A stretch of DNA of 64,000 bases, from contig NZ_CAKZOT010000089.1 of assembly GCF_937138205.1 (NCBI RefSeq), positions 1 to 64,000 on the forward strand, read 5' to 3'. The first letter of the stretch is position 1, and each line of letters starts with the position of its first letter. The position numbers were made by a program, and so were the translations under genes. Source of the DNA: an uncultured Rhodospira sp. (GTDB lineage Bacteria; Pseudomonadota; Alphaproteobacteria; Rhodospirillales; Rhodospirillaceae). The notes below the pieces were generated by a model, which saw only the letters and a program-made list of their open reading frames with translations, ran no database searches and had not been told where the DNA came from. Shown here piece by piece: positions 33,093 to 42,756 of this stretch.

Positions 33093-34159
33093 GGCGTGGT
33101 GCCAGCGGGCTCGAACGCGTGGCCAGGGCATCCGCTGTCGGTGCTGTAGGCGTTGACCACGATGTCCCCGACCAGGATGGCGAATTCGGCCTCCGCGATG
33201 GCGCGATAGGTCTCGTCGGAAAACAGGTGGACGTTATGCTCGTCGAGCGCCCAGCCAATGCCCCCCACGGGCAGGCCGAGAACATGCGTTCCCGGCGTCC
33301 AGGTTCCTCCCGCCAGGGACTTGAGCGAGCGGAAGACGGCAATGTCGACCCGTTTCAGCATTGAGGTCAGCACATGCCCCGGGGCTTCGCCGTTCTGGTT
33401 GTAGTCGACGCCGATGGCAAAGCGTGCCTCGGTCTCGGCCGCCGCGCGGATCACCCCGGCCCCGGTATGGCCGGCCGCATGGAAAACGACATCCGCGCCG
33501 GCCTCGAACTGTTGGCGGGCCAGGCGGTAGCCTGCCTCCGGATCATGGAAGGCGGAGACATCGTCGCCCGCCATGGCCATCTCGATGGCCACGTCCGGCG
33601 TCACGGACCGCGCGCCCTGGACAAACCCACACGCGAAGCGGCGGATGAGCGGCGAGTCCCAGCCGCCGACGAACCCGACGTGATCCCGGGACGACGCTGT
33701 GGCGGCGATGACGCCCATCAGGTAGGCGCCCTCATGCTCACGGAAGACCAGCGACTGCACGTTCATCCCGAACACGGACGCATCGATCAGAACAAACCGG
33801 ACATCCGGATACCGGGGCGCCAGTTCGGCGAACGCCTGCTTGTAGGAAAAGCCGACGCCAATCAGCGCGGTATACCCCTGCTCCAGCGCGCGTTGCGCCT
33901 GGTGGGCCAGGGGCATCGGCGCCGAATCGTCAGCCGAGGCGAGGGCGAATTCCGCCACCGGCTGGCCGGTCAGGGTGGTGAACGCGTGCGCGCCGGCCAG
34001 GGCCATGTCCACGAACCCGCCGCCCGCGTCGTGAGGGCGAGACCGGTCTTCATCAAGCAGAATGGCCGGGCGGAAGTCCGACTCGGCCGCCGCCGCCGGC
34101 CGGACCGGCCCGGACAGGCTCAGCACGCAGACCAGAACCAGCAGAGGCAGCAGACGCAT
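33089..34159 (-). CDS. BMP/PnrA-family periplasmic binding protein, probable sensor partner
   Basis: A 356-residue secreted protein. The start at 34159 gives a classical signal peptide (MRLLPLLVLVCVLSLSG, cleavage after AAAA) with no lipobox Cys. The mature part follows the Bmp family: ALIGVGFSYKQAF, PDVRFVLIDAS, EGAYLMGVIAA, VGFVGGWDSPLIRRF and VFHAAGHTGAGV. Relatives bind nucleosides or other small ligands for ABC import, but no permease or ATPase is nearby. Instead it overlaps by ATGA the gene of a TorS-like sensor. By analogy with TorT/TorS or LuxP/LuxQ, it probably presents a ligand to that sensor. Confidence 0.85.
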   Translation of the reverse strand: MRLLPLLVLVCVLSLSGPVRPAAAAESDFRPAILLDEDRSRPHDAGGGFVDMALAGAHAFTTLTGQPVAEFALASADDSAPMPLAHQAQRALEQGYTALIGVGFSYKQAFAELAPRYPDVRFVLIDASVFGMNVQSLVFREHEGAYLMGVIAATASSRDHVGFVGGWDSPLIRRFACGFVQGARSVTPDVAIEMAMAGDDVSAFHDPEAGYRLARQQFEAGADVVFHAAGHTGAGVIRAAAETEARFAIGVDYNQNGEAPGHVLTSMLKRVDIAVFRSLKSLAGGTWTPGTHVLGLPVGGIGWALDEHNVHLFSDETYRAIAEAEFAILVGDIVVNAYSTDSGCPGHAFEPAGTTP

Positions 34160-34363
34160 GGGCCGTTGATCCTTCCGCGCGACCGTGGGTGACCGACCCG
34201 ACGCCCCGCCCGGCTTCTGGACAGCCTGCTGGACTGGTCCATAAAAAGCCATGAGTGGACGGGGTGGTACACCCCTCCAAACGCAATATCCACGAAGCGT
34301 CACACTGACGGCGTCGCGAACGCGTCGTTGCGTCGATGGCACGCCCCAGTCACTCCCGGCGGC

Positions 34364-36211
34364 TCAGGCGATTCCCCGTCGGCGTATGAACGCCTCAAGG
34401 GTTTTCATCTCCTCGTCCGAGGGATCCAGGCGGATGTGCGTCAGCGTGTCGGTGCGGGCGACGACGGTCCCGTCGACGGAGCCCACGTCCGGCATGGCCA
34501 CCCGGAACGACTGGCCCCGATCCAGCGGGATGACACGATCCAGGGTGCCGACGCCGCCCATGGACAATTCCTGCAACAGGCAGCTTTCCGTCCGGCCCGC
34601 GCCAAGGTCGACGGTGACCGCGAGATTGACGGTGTGCAGGGCGGCGAACATGCGGTCCTGCTCGCTGCTGGCGCGCATGATCTTTTGCAGCGAGTCCTGC
34701 ATGTGCCGGACCCGCTCGCGCACGTCCTCGGCGGCGGCCTGCACGTCGTTGGAGTGCGTGCTGGTGACCTCGGCGCTGTTGGAGACTTCGGTGATGTTGC
34801 CGGCCGCGTCCTGGGTGCTGCTGCTGGCCTTTTGCGCGCTGTTGCTGATCTCGCGCGTGGCCGCCGTCTGCTCCTCGACCGCCGCCGAGACCGAGGTCGT
34901 GATTTCATTGATCTCGGCGACCACCTTGACGATGCCCTCGATGGCGGTCACGGCCTCGCGCGTGGCGGACTGCATTCCGCCGATCTGCTCGGCGATCTCC
35001 TCGGTGGCTTTCGCGGTCTGGGTGGCCAGCGTCTTGACCTCGTTGGCCACGACGGCGAAGCCCTTGCCGGCCTCGCCGGCGCGCGCGGCCTCGATCGTGG
35101 CGTTCAGGGCCAGCAGGTTCGTCTGCTTGGCGATGTCGCTGATCATGTTGACCACCTCGCCGATCTTCTCGGCGGCCTGCGCCAGGCCCTCGATTCGGCC
35201 ATTGGTCTGTTCGGCCTGTTCGGCGGCGCGGTGGGCGATGGAGGTGGCGTTGTTCACCTGCTGGCTGATTTCGTGGATCGACGTCGACATCTGTTCCGAC
35301 GCGGCGGCCACGGCGTCGACGTTCGAGGCCGCGTCGTGCGAGGCACCGGCGGCCGCGCCGGCGCGCTGCTGGGTGGAGACAATCGCCTGACGCATCTCCA
35401 CCGCCGCGTCGTGCATCACGTCGGCCTGCCTCTCGACGACGGTGATGACGCTGCGCACCTGCTCGTCGAGCGCATTGGTCAGGGCGACCATCTCGCTCTT
35501 GACCCGGCGGGCGTTGCGCCGCTGTTCCGACGCCTGTTGCGCCTCCAGTTGCCGGCGCGCCTGGGCGTTCTCGCGGAAGGCCACCAGGGTGCGGGCGACG
35601 GCGCCGATCTCGTCGCGGCGCTGATCGTGCCGGACCTTGACGTCCAGGTTGTCCCGGAACAACTCGTCCATGACACCGGTCAGCTCGCGCAGAGGTCCGA
35701 CGAGACGACGCATGACCAGATAGACGAGCAACGCCAGAACGGCGGCCAGGCCGACCATGATGAGCACCGCCAGGCGCACCGTCTCGGCCACCCGCTTTTC
35801 CAGGCTGGCCTTTGAGAACGCGATCTGAAGGCTGCCGATGGGCTCGGGCGAATCGGCATGATTGATGGGCACTTCGAGCCGGATCAGGTCGTCGGGCGCG
35901 GCCTCGTCGTCCATCGGCTGTCCGATGCTGTGGAGCCGCTTGCCTTTCTCCAGCACGGCGGCGCCGTACAGGTCGGCGTCGTCCTCCAACAGTCCGAGAA
36001 GGCGCTCCAGCTCCGCCTGGTCCAGGTTCCACATAGGGGACGACATCATTTCGGCCGACAGGGTGGCCATGTTGCGCGCCCTGGCCGTCAGGCTGTCCAC
36101 CTGGTCCGCCGTCACGACACTCAGGACGCCAGCAAGAAGGAGGCCCTTGAACGCAAGGGCCAGCAGCGTGGACGCCAGCACGATTGGAAGCGTCACGGAT
36201 TTGAATCGCAT
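34364..36211 (-). CDS. Methyl-accepting chemotaxis protein with C-terminal PilZ-like domain
   Basis: A 615-residue chemoreceptor. Helices at about 10-30 and 146-167 enclose a 115-residue periplasmic sensor. HAMP (168-220) and a long signalling coiled coil follow, with the conserved tip at about 350-396 ([20 protein letters not shown], then [13 protein letters not shown]). After the coil, residues 520-610 form a beta-rich domain with [14 protein letters not shown], matching the (D/N)xSxxG half of PilZ. The RxxxR half is not clear, so c-di-GMP binding is uncertain. It lies downstream of the BMP-sensor-kinase operon on the opposite side of its start, possibly sharing the signal theme. Confidence 0.87.
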   Translation of the reverse strand: MRFKSVTLPIVLASTLLALAFKGLLLAGVLSVVTADQVDSLTARARNMATLSAEMMSSPMWNLDQAELERLLGLLEDDADLYGAAVLEKGKRLHSIGQPMDDEAAPDDLIRLEVPINHADSPEPIGSLQIAFSKASLEKRVAETVRLAVLIMVGLAAVLALLVYLVMRRLVGPLRELTGVMDELFRDNLDVKVRHDQRRDEIGAVARTLVAFRENAQARRQLEAQQASEQRRNARRVKSEMVALTNALDEQVRSVITVVERQADVMHDAAVEMRQAIVSTQQRAGAAAGASHDAASNVDAVAAASEQMSTSIHEISQQVNNATSIAHRAAEQAEQTNGRIEGLAQAAEKIGEVVNMISDIAKQTNLLALNATIEAARAGEAGKGFAVVANEVKTLATQTAKATEEIAEQIGGMQSATREAVTAIEGIVKVVAEINEITTSVSAAVEEQTAATREISNSAQKASSSTQDAAGNITEVSNSAEVTSTHSNDVQAAAEDVRERVRHMQDSLQKIMRASSEQDRMFAALHTVNLAVTVDLGAGRTESCLLQELSMGGVGTLDRVIPLDRGQSFRVAMPDVGSVDGTVVARTDTLTHIRLDPSDEEMKTLEAFIRRRGIA

Positions 36212-36555
36212 GGTCAGCCCCCTGGGTCCGTTGGCGGCAAAGGCCGCGACAGCCGGTTATGGTGCCATGTATGACAACGGAAGACCCGATGCGTGTTACA
36301 GATTCGAGAAGATTGCGAATAACCGAGTGCTAGAATCGAATTCATCTCTTAAATTGGTTATAAAGGAGACTGATGACTATATCGAACTGTATAGTGGCTC
36401 CCGTATCTCGAGAATCTTCCTAGGCTGAGTTTTCCATTTCCTCACTTTCGCATTAGTTGTTACACAAAAGTTTCAATGGACTTGAGCACTTCGCGCTCCA
36501 TACATGCACACGAAAAGCGGTGACGTTTTCTCTTTTAACGAGCGGAGGCATTGCT
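36212..36555. promoter_or_regulatory. AT-rich divergent region between the chemoreceptor and a binding protein
   Basis: The segment 36270-36480 is strongly AT-rich for this genome and serves two divergent genes. A very small ORF at 36373-36423 (MTISNCIVAPVSRESS) follows an AAAGGAG site at good spacing and could be a leader peptide. A near match to the CtrA box (TTAA-N7-ATAA at 36349-36363, one mismatch) is also present. Neither is proven. Confidence 0.4.
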
Positions 36556-37299
36556 ATGCACAACAAGGCTGCGCGCCCTTTGGTGAATCTGGTCGCTGGT
36601 GGACTTCTTTTTGTTTGCGCCGCCGGCCCGGCCAACGCCGAAACCTTCAAGCTGACCAGCCTGGACTGGCCGCCATACTCCGGTGAGGCGCTGGACGAGG
36701 GCGGTCTGAGCGTCAAGGTCGCCCGCGCGGCCTTCGAGGCCGCCGGCCACAGCATGGAGGTGGTGTTCCTGCCCTGGCAGCGGGCCGTGGCCACCGGCCT
36801 CGGCGAGGGATATGTCGGCTACTTTCCCGAGTACTGCTCGCCGGAACTCGCCGAGGAAAAGTGCGCCTTTTCCGCCAAGATGGGATCGGGTCCCCTGGGG
36901 TTCGTGGAATCGACCTCCGCGCCCGTCGAATGGACCACGCTGGATGACCTGGCCGGGCTGGAGATCGGCACCGTGTCCGGGTACGTGAACACGCCGGAGT
37001 TCGACGCGCGCGCCGCCGACGGGCGCCTCAGCGTCCAGCCCGCCAACGACGACCTGACCAACGTCCGCAAGGTCGCGGCCGGCCGTCTCGACATCGCCGT
37101 GATCGATTCCAACGTCCTGCGCTGGCTCGTCGAGCAGAATCCGGACCTTGAGGGGCAGGTGCAGATGAACGGCACGCTGCTGGCGGACAAGGAGCTGTTC
37201 GTCTGCTTCCAGAAGTCGCCGGCGGGCGATGCCGCGCGCGAGGCCTTCAACGCCGGCCTGGGGCAGATCGATGTCCCCGCCCTGATGTCGGGGAACTAG
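36556..37299 (+). CDS. Periplasmic solute-binding protein, amino-acid type (SBP_bac_3)
   Basis: A 247-residue secreted protein. The start at 36556 has GGAGG about 7 bases upstream and gives a signal peptide ending GPANA-ETF. The family pattern is present: LTSLDWPPYSGEALDEGGLS at the N-terminus, then VFLPWQRAVATG, LAGLEIGTVSGYVNT and a DIAVIDSNVLRWL hinge. The residues that bind the amino-acid carboxylate in true amino-acid binders are not obvious. No transporter genes follow, so it may serve a distant permease or signalling. It is the last gene before a mobile-element scar. Confidence 0.85.
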   Translation: MHNKAARPLVNLVAGGLLFVCAAGPANAETFKLTSLDWPPYSGEALDEGGLSVKVARAAFEAAGHSMEVVFLPWQRAVATGLGEGYVGYFPEYCSPELAEEKCAFSAKMGSGPLGFVESTSAPVEWTTLDDLAGLEIGTVSGYVNTPEFDARAADGRLSVQPANDDLTNVRKVAAGRLDIAVIDSNVLRWLVEQNPDLEGQVQMNGTLLADKELFVCFQKSPAGDAAREAFNAGLGQIDVPALMSGN

Positions 37300-37345
37300 G
37301 GCAACCTCGAGCGATCCGGACCCGATCGCCACGACGATTTGCTTG

Positions 37346-38142
37346 TCAATACAATTGGTTCGCGCGAACGCGGGCGGTGACGTGCACATCCTGCTCCAGG
37401 ATCGTCAGCCCGGCCGTCCGTGCCCGCGCGGCCAGGGCGGGGTCCGACTCCAGGCCGGCGCCGGCGCGGATGCGCCGCCAGGGGTGCTGCAGGTCGGTGA
37501 GCCGCGATCCCTCTTTCCGTGCGGTGATGACCCAGGGGTTCCCGTCGACGCGCTCAATGCCCCGCAGCACGGCGTCCACCGTCTCGCCGAAATGCACCAC
37601 CTTGGCCCCCGTCTTGGACTCAGGCAGCCGCAGCGCCCGGTTGCGGAGGTCGACATGCTCCCAGCGCAGGGTCATGATCTCGTTCAGCCGACACCCGGTC
37701 AGGGCCAGCAGGCGGATGGCGGCGATGGCCGAGGGCGTTTCCGACCCATCCTGTTCGGCATCGCGGAGAACTTCGCCAAGGGCGGCGAACTCTTCGGGCG
37801 ACAGGAACCGCTCCCGCTTGCGCTCCGGGTACTTGCCCACATGGCGGCACGGATTGCTGCCGTCCGGCCGCAGGCCCCAGACCTCCGCCAGATTGAACAT
37901 CTTCGACAGCACGCCCAGCGTCCGGTTGGCCTGGTAGGGAATGTGCCGCAGGGAATAATGCAGGTCGGCGATGTCGCGGCGTTCGATGTCCGTGATGCGG
38001 CGTGGTCCGAGCGCCGGGTTGATGACCAGCTCGACCGCGCGTTTGTATCCCGCCCGGTCGGCCAGACCCAAACGCCGAACCCGTGCAAGGCATCGTTCCA
38101 ATGGATGACGTCCCGGGCGCCCGGCGTCAGGCTGTCTGTAAA
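37346..38142 (-). pseudogene. Tyrosine-recombinase integrase, frameshifted and truncated
   Basis: Remains of an integrase of the DUF4102 type. In one frame, 38142-38040 encodes the N-terminal FTDSLTPGARDVIHW, GFGVWVWPTGRD. The reading then jumps to another frame at about 38032 with LVINPALGPRRITDIERRD, so roughly 60 residues are deleted with a frameshift. The core continues through TGCRLNEIMTLRWEHVDL (box-I Arg) to about 37451 and then loses homology; the HxxR box and the Tyr nucleophile are missing. It abuts the mobile-element remnant at 38137-38270. It probably marks a decayed island edge. Confidence 0.78.
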
Positions 38143-38270
38143 CCGGCTCGGCAAAATGACCTCCAATAGGCAGAGGGTTACTCCGCATAACATATTGACA
38201 TTTATTGAGTTCCTCGCCGGCGATAGAGGTCAGGGGGGCCGATGCAGAAATCAACCGCCGCGCCGATTTC
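38137..38270. mobile_element. Mobile-element remnant, copy 2 (about 134 bp, no transposase)
   Basis: Homologous to 23248-23380 in the same orientation, with the shared blocks GGCAAAATGACC, CCAATAGG and CCGCCGCGCCGATTTC. It joins the integrase pseudogene, whose first codons run into it. It may be a residual insertion-sequence end. Confidence 0.5.
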
Positions 38271-38514
38271 AAGACAGAAGATCCGTCTGCTGCTCTTTTG
38301 TCGGCTTGCAGTATTATTTGAAAAGACTCTTGAATTTATCGACCCAATTATCAATCTACTCGCATCTCAATTCACGTTGTTTCGCTTGGCTCAAAAAACT
38401 TGTTTTCAGACTGGAACATTTTCCGCTCACTGCCACGCCCAATAGTCACGGCACTATCAGCGGCCAGGGCCACAGCCTAGCGATTTGCGACAGCAACTTC
38501 AGCAGTCATTCTTG

Positions 38515-38625
38515 TCAGCGCGTTTCCGCAGCCCGCCGAGCAACCTCCGCGTGTTGCTCGGCTGTCAGGCTCTGTGCCCGCGCCCTCCCGCCTTTGATTC
38601 CCCCTGACCGCCCAAGCTCGGACAT
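38515..38625 (-). CDS. 36-residue KGG-motif small basic protein
   Basis: The frame reads MSELGRSGGIKGGRARAQSL and continues TAEQHAEVARRAAETR. This is the pattern of small Gly/Lys/Arg-rich proteins with a GGxKGGxARA motif followed by LTxExRxxxAxxAAxxR, common in bacterial genomes and often annotated as histone-H1-like or plasmid-type KGG proteins. Most relatives end in ARW or ARWG, so this copy may be slightly shortened. It lies in the scar region behind the integrase remnant. A 10-bp inverted repeat at 38535-38562 falls inside the coding sequence. Function unknown; nucleic-acid binding is the usual guess. Confidence 0.6.
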   Translation of the reverse strand: MSELGRSGGIKGGRARAQSLTAEQHAEVARRAAETR

Positions 38626-39036
38626 GGCGCGGTCTTAGCCGGTATCCTGCTCGCGATCCTCGATCTCACCAGTTGGGCGAGTCACTGACGGGTTCATGTC
38701 CGTGGGGCACTTCCGCCCATGTGGACCACGCGACATGGCGTGCCTCACGTTCTCTTGACGGCGAAATCGTATCGCGTACTGGACAGGCTGTGAATCCACA
38801 TTGACATTGCAGGTGTCGCGCCAACCTGATGACAAGGCAGCCTAACCCATACAGTGGTGATGCCGGGGCCCGGACGCAAACACTGGATCACACGCCGGGT
38901 TTCAAACTGCCCCACTCCACGGATTTGACAGCCCCGGGCGGGACCCCTTAGATACACTGCAATGCGAAAGGGGCGCGGGTTCGCGATCGCGCCCTGAGTC
39001 CATCGAATGCCGCCAGGAAATGAACAGGGAAACGCC
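38626..39036. other. Gap upstream of the etf operon
   Basis: About 410 bases without a recognised gene. The right end holds the promoter described separately. A short frame on the minus strand (38635-38835) has no recognisable motif. Confidence 0.4.
38925..38954 (+). promoter_or_regulatory. Candidate sigma70 promoter of etfBA-hbd
   Basis: TTGACA at 38925-38930 is a perfect -35 box; TAGATA at 38949-38954 lies 18 bases on (TTAGAT at 17). It is 80-90 bases before the etfB start and oriented correctly. Confidence 0.5.
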
Positions 39037-39786
39037 ATGAAGGTCCTTGTCGCCGTCAAGCGCGTCGTCGACTACAACGTCAAGATCCGCGTCAAGGCGG
39101 ACAAGACCGGAGTCGAGACGGCCAACGTCAAGATGTCCATGAACCCCTTCGACGAGATCGCCGTCGAGGAGGCCGTGCGCCTGAAGGAGGCCGGCACCGC
39201 CACCGAGGTGATCGCCGTCTCCATGGGGCCGCAGCAGTGCCAGGAAACCATCCGCACCGCGCTCGCCATGGGCGCCGATCGCGGCATCCTGGTCAAGAGC
39301 GACGACGAACTCCAGCCGCTGGCCGTGGCCAAGCTGTTCAAGGCCCTGGTCGAGAAGGAAACCCCCGACCTGGTGCTGATGGGCAAGCAGGCCATCGACG
39401 ACGACAGCAACCAGACCGGCCAGATGCTGGCCGGGCTGCTCGGCTGGCCGCAGGCGACGTTCCTGTCCAAGGTCGCGCTGGGCGACGGCACGGCCACCAT
39501 GACGCGCGAGATCGACGGCGGCCTGGAGACCATTGAGGTCAAGATGCCCTGCGTGGCCACCGTCGACCTGCGGCTGAACACACCGCGCTATGCCTCGCTG
39601 CCGAACATCATGAAGGCGAAGAAGAAGCCCATCGAGACCATCGAGGTCGGCAGCCTGGGCGTCGACGTGGCGCCGCGCCTCAAGACCCTGAAGGTCGAGG
39701 AGCCGCCGGAACGCCAGGCCGGCATCATGGTGCCCGACGTCGCCACGCTGGTGGACAAGCTGCGCAACGAAGCGAAGGTGATCTGA
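39037..39786 (+). CDS. etfB: Electron transfer flavoprotein beta subunit
   Basis: A 249-residue protein with the family N-terminus [20 protein letters not shown], the [16 protein letters not shown] block, and the signature-like [20 protein letters not shown]. With EtfA it carries electrons from acyl-CoA and other flavin dehydrogenases to the ETF:quinone oxidoreductase, using one FAD and one AMP. The start at 39037 follows AGGGA; the frame opens 30 bases earlier. EtfA begins 3 bases after its stop. Confidence 0.96.
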   Translation: MKVLVAVKRVVDYNVKIRVKADKTGVETANVKMSMNPFDEIAVEEAVRLKEAGTATEVIAVSMGPQQCQETIRTALAMGADRGILVKSDDELQPLAVAKLFKALVEKETPDLVLMGKQAIDDDSNQTGQMLAGLLGWPQATFLSKVALGDGTATMTREIDGGLETIEVKMPCVATVDLRLNTPRYASLPNIMKAKKKPIETIEVGSLGVDVAPRLKTLKVEEPPERQAGIMVPDVATLVDKLRNEAKVI

Positions 39787-39788
39787 CC

Positions 39789-40724
39789 ATGACCATTCTC
39801 GTCATTGCCGACCACGACAACAACGCCGTCGCGCAGGCCACCCTGGCCACCCTGACCGCCGCCCACGCGATCGGCGGCGACATCACCGTGCTGGTGGCCG
39901 GCGAGGGCTGCCGCGCCGCCGCCGAGGACGCCGCCAAGCTCGACGGCATCGCCAAGGTGCTGCATTGCGACTCGCCGCTGTACGGCCACCACCGGGCCGA
40001 GCCTTTCGCGGCGCTGATCGCCGGCATCGCCAAGGACTACGACCACGTGCTGGCGCCCGCCGACACGCTGGGCAAGAACACCATGCCGCGCGTCGCCGCC
40101 CTGCTGGACGTGGCCCAGGTCTCGGACATCGCCGCCGTGGTCTCGCCCGATACCTTCGTGCGCCCGATCTACGCCGGCAACGCCTTGGCCACCGTGCAGA
40201 CGGCCGACGCGCCCAAGGTCATCACCGTGCGCGGCACGTCGTTCGACAAGGCGCCGCACGGAAACGGCACGGCCGCCATCGAGGACCTGCCGGCCGGCGA
40301 GGACCCCGGCCTGTCCAAATACGTCAGCCAGGAACTCAGCAGCTCCGAGCGGCCCGAACTGACCAGCGCCCGGGTGGTCGTCTCCGGCGGGCGCGGCGTC
40401 GGCTCGATGGAGGACTTCCACCACATCGAGGGCCTGGCCGACAAGCTGGGCGGCGCCGTCGGCGCCAGCCGCGCGGCGGTGGACGCGGGCTACGCGCCCA
40501 ACGACTTCCAGGTGGGCCAGACCGGCAAGATCGTCGCCCCCGAACTGTATGTCGCCGTCGGCATCTCCGGCGCCATCCAGCATCTGGCCGGCATGAAGGA
40601 CTCCAAGGTCATCGTCGCCATCAACAAGGACGAGGAGGCGCCGATCTTCCAGGTCGCCGACTACGGCTTGGTGGCCGACCTGTTCAAGGCGGTGCCGGAA
40701 CTGGAAGCGGAGCTGTCGAAGTAG
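39789..40724 (+). CDS. etfA: Electron transfer flavoprotein alpha subunit
   Basis: A 311-residue FAD-binding subunit. The N-terminal half has the Rossmann-type [20 protein letters not shown]. The C-terminal FAD domain shows [55 protein letters not shown] and [17 protein letters not shown]. It forms the heterodimer with EtfB just upstream in the same operon. Confidence 0.96.
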   Translation: MTILVIADHDNNAVAQATLATLTAAHAIGGDITVLVAGEGCRAAAEDAAKLDGIAKVLHCDSPLYGHHRAEPFAALIAGIAKDYDHVLAPADTLGKNTMPRVAALLDVAQVSDIAAVVSPDTFVRPIYAGNALATVQTADAPKVITVRGTSFDKAPHGNGTAAIEDLPAGEDPGLSKYVSQELSSSERPELTSARVVVSGGRGVGSMEDFHHIEGLADKLGGAVGASRAAVDAGYAPNDFQVGQTGKIVAPELYVAVGISGAIQHLAGMKDSKVIVAINKDEEAPIFQVADYGLVADLFKAVPELEAELSK

Positions 40725-40775
40725 CCGGCTCCGCCTGCCGGGCGCCCGCCTCCCGTTCACCACAAGGACCGCATC

Positions 40776-41648
<873 letters not shown>

Positions 41649-41712
41649 GGGCAAGAAGACTCTGTCCTTGGCGTTTTCGGGCGTGCCGTTGGGGTTGGCC
41701 GCTGCTATAGGC

Positions 41713-41810
41713 GAGCTTTCGTAGAGAGCTTTCGTAGCGCCGAAGGCGCAACCCGCCGCATCGCCGCCACGCGGCGGATTGCCCCGCTTCGCGGGTCGAA
41801 TCTGCCCTAC
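41713..41810. repeat. Tandem 13-mer and REP-like palindromic element
   Basis: A GAGCTTTCGTAG motif is repeated in tandem at about 41713-41737. It leads into a GTAG...CTAC-bounded element (41735-41810) made of nested stems: GCGCC-GAA-GGCGC, CCGCCGC paired with GCGGCGG, and CCCCGC-TTC-GCGGG. Such GTAG-type REP elements are widespread. The remainder of 41649-42019 holds no recognised gene. Confidence 0.6.
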
Positions 41811-42019
41811 CTTCATAAAAGATGGTGGGGCTTTTGCTTTTTGCCATCGTCATTGCTCGCGCGGGGCCGGCATCATACTCTTTGGCGGTCCCCCGTTTAT
41901 CGGGCTTGCAAGACCATCTCCGGATGGCAGGCCGCGTCTTGGATGATCACAATTCCGGCGCGGCCTCATTCGTTCGTGGGACGGCCATTGTCCTGACGCC
42001 GGGGAACGGTGGCGTTCAG

Positions 42020-42358
42020 TCAGGCGCCGAACAGCGTGTCCAGCGTGACGCCGAGGGCGCGCGCCAGGGCTTGCGCGTCGGCGACGGTGGCGGAGGCGTG
42101 GCCCTGTTCGATGGTCTCCACGGCCGCCGGCGTCAGACCGGCCGTCGCCGCCAAGGCCTCTGTCGACAGGCCGCGCGACTGGCGCCAGACCCGCACCGGA
42201 TGCTCGCCGGCCAGAAGGCGTTCGACGTCCGCCAGCGGCAGGGTCGGCTCGGCACGCCGCTCTTCGATCACGGCCAGGTCCAAACGGTCGTTCCAATCCG
42301 CCATCCGGGCCTGCATCGCCTCATACTCGGCGCGCGGAATGGTCACGGTGTCAGTCAT
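42020..42358 (-). CDS. XRE-type helix-turn-helix antitoxin
   Basis: A 112-residue protein. An N-terminal helical segment (IPRAEYEAMQARMADWNDRL) binds the toxin in relatives. Residues about 58-108 form a Cro/C1 helix-turn-helix: VRVWRQSRGLSTEALAATAG, LTPAAVETIEQG and LARALGVTLDTLF. It overlaps the toxin gene by 8 bases and should neutralise it and repress the operon. Confidence 0.87.
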   Translation of the reverse strand: MTDTVTIPRAEYEAMQARMADWNDRLDLAVIEERRAEPTLPLADVERLLAGEHPVRVWRQSRGLSTEALAATAGLTPAAVETIEQGHASATVADAQALARALGVTLDTLFGA

Positions 42359-42614
42359 ACGCGTCTCTCCTGTGCCGGACGTTGGAGATGGACATGACGC
42401 GGTGTGGGGCCTCGCCGGTCAGCGTGAAGATGACGCGGATGTCTCCCACCCTCAGTCGATAGCCTTCGCGGCCTGCCAACGCTTTGACCTGATGCCCCAG
42501 TGATACGGGATCAACTGCGTACTGTTTGATCTTGGCCACGACACGGTCTTGCAGCGAAGGCGGACGAAGCCTTGACAGTTCTTTCACGGCGCGTTCGCTA
42601 AACTGGATATCCAT
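42351..42614 (-). CDS. RelE/ParE-family toxin
   Basis: An 87-residue protein starting MDIQFSERAVKELSRL, with the fold-typical stretch VKALAGREGYRLRVGDIRVI and a C-terminal VMSISNVRHRRDAYD. These are the strands and the basic C-terminal motif of RelE-type mRNA interferases. The toxin gene comes first and the XRE antitoxin second, an order seen in higBA-like and some relBE-like modules. The start at 42614 is the first that gives a family-length protein. Confidence 0.88.
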   Translation of the reverse strand: MDIQFSERAVKELSRLRPPSLQDRVVAKIKQYAVDPVSLGHQVKALAGREGYRLRVGDIRVIFTLTGEAPHRVMSISNVRHRRDAYD

Positions 42615-42756
42615 GCCGTCCCCGCCAGCCTGTGTCTCAGAATGGGCGTCGGGCACCCCGGGGTCAAGATGAGCAGCATTTCGCCGTGCCTCTGGTGGGG
42701 GCCGGCTGCTATAAGTCCGGCCGTCCTCCCCCGTGCCAGCCGGAGCCCCGCCGCCC

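Noticed and set aside
36349..36363. CtrA-like box TTAA-N7-ATAA
   Set aside because: One mismatch, single occurrence in AT-rich sequence; too weak to claim regulation.
37699..38193. 164-codon minus-strand frame as a separate gene
   Set aside because: Its first third is the integrase N-terminus and the rest is off-frame; best explained as one frameshifted pseudogene.
38242..38445. 67-codon plus-strand ORF in AT-rich DNA
   Set aside because: No recognisable motif, starts inside the mobile-element remnant and lacks a ribosome site.
38535..38562. 10-bp perfect inverted repeat as a terminator
   Set aside because: It lies inside the 36-residue ORF, has no T run, and no transcript needing termination there is evident.
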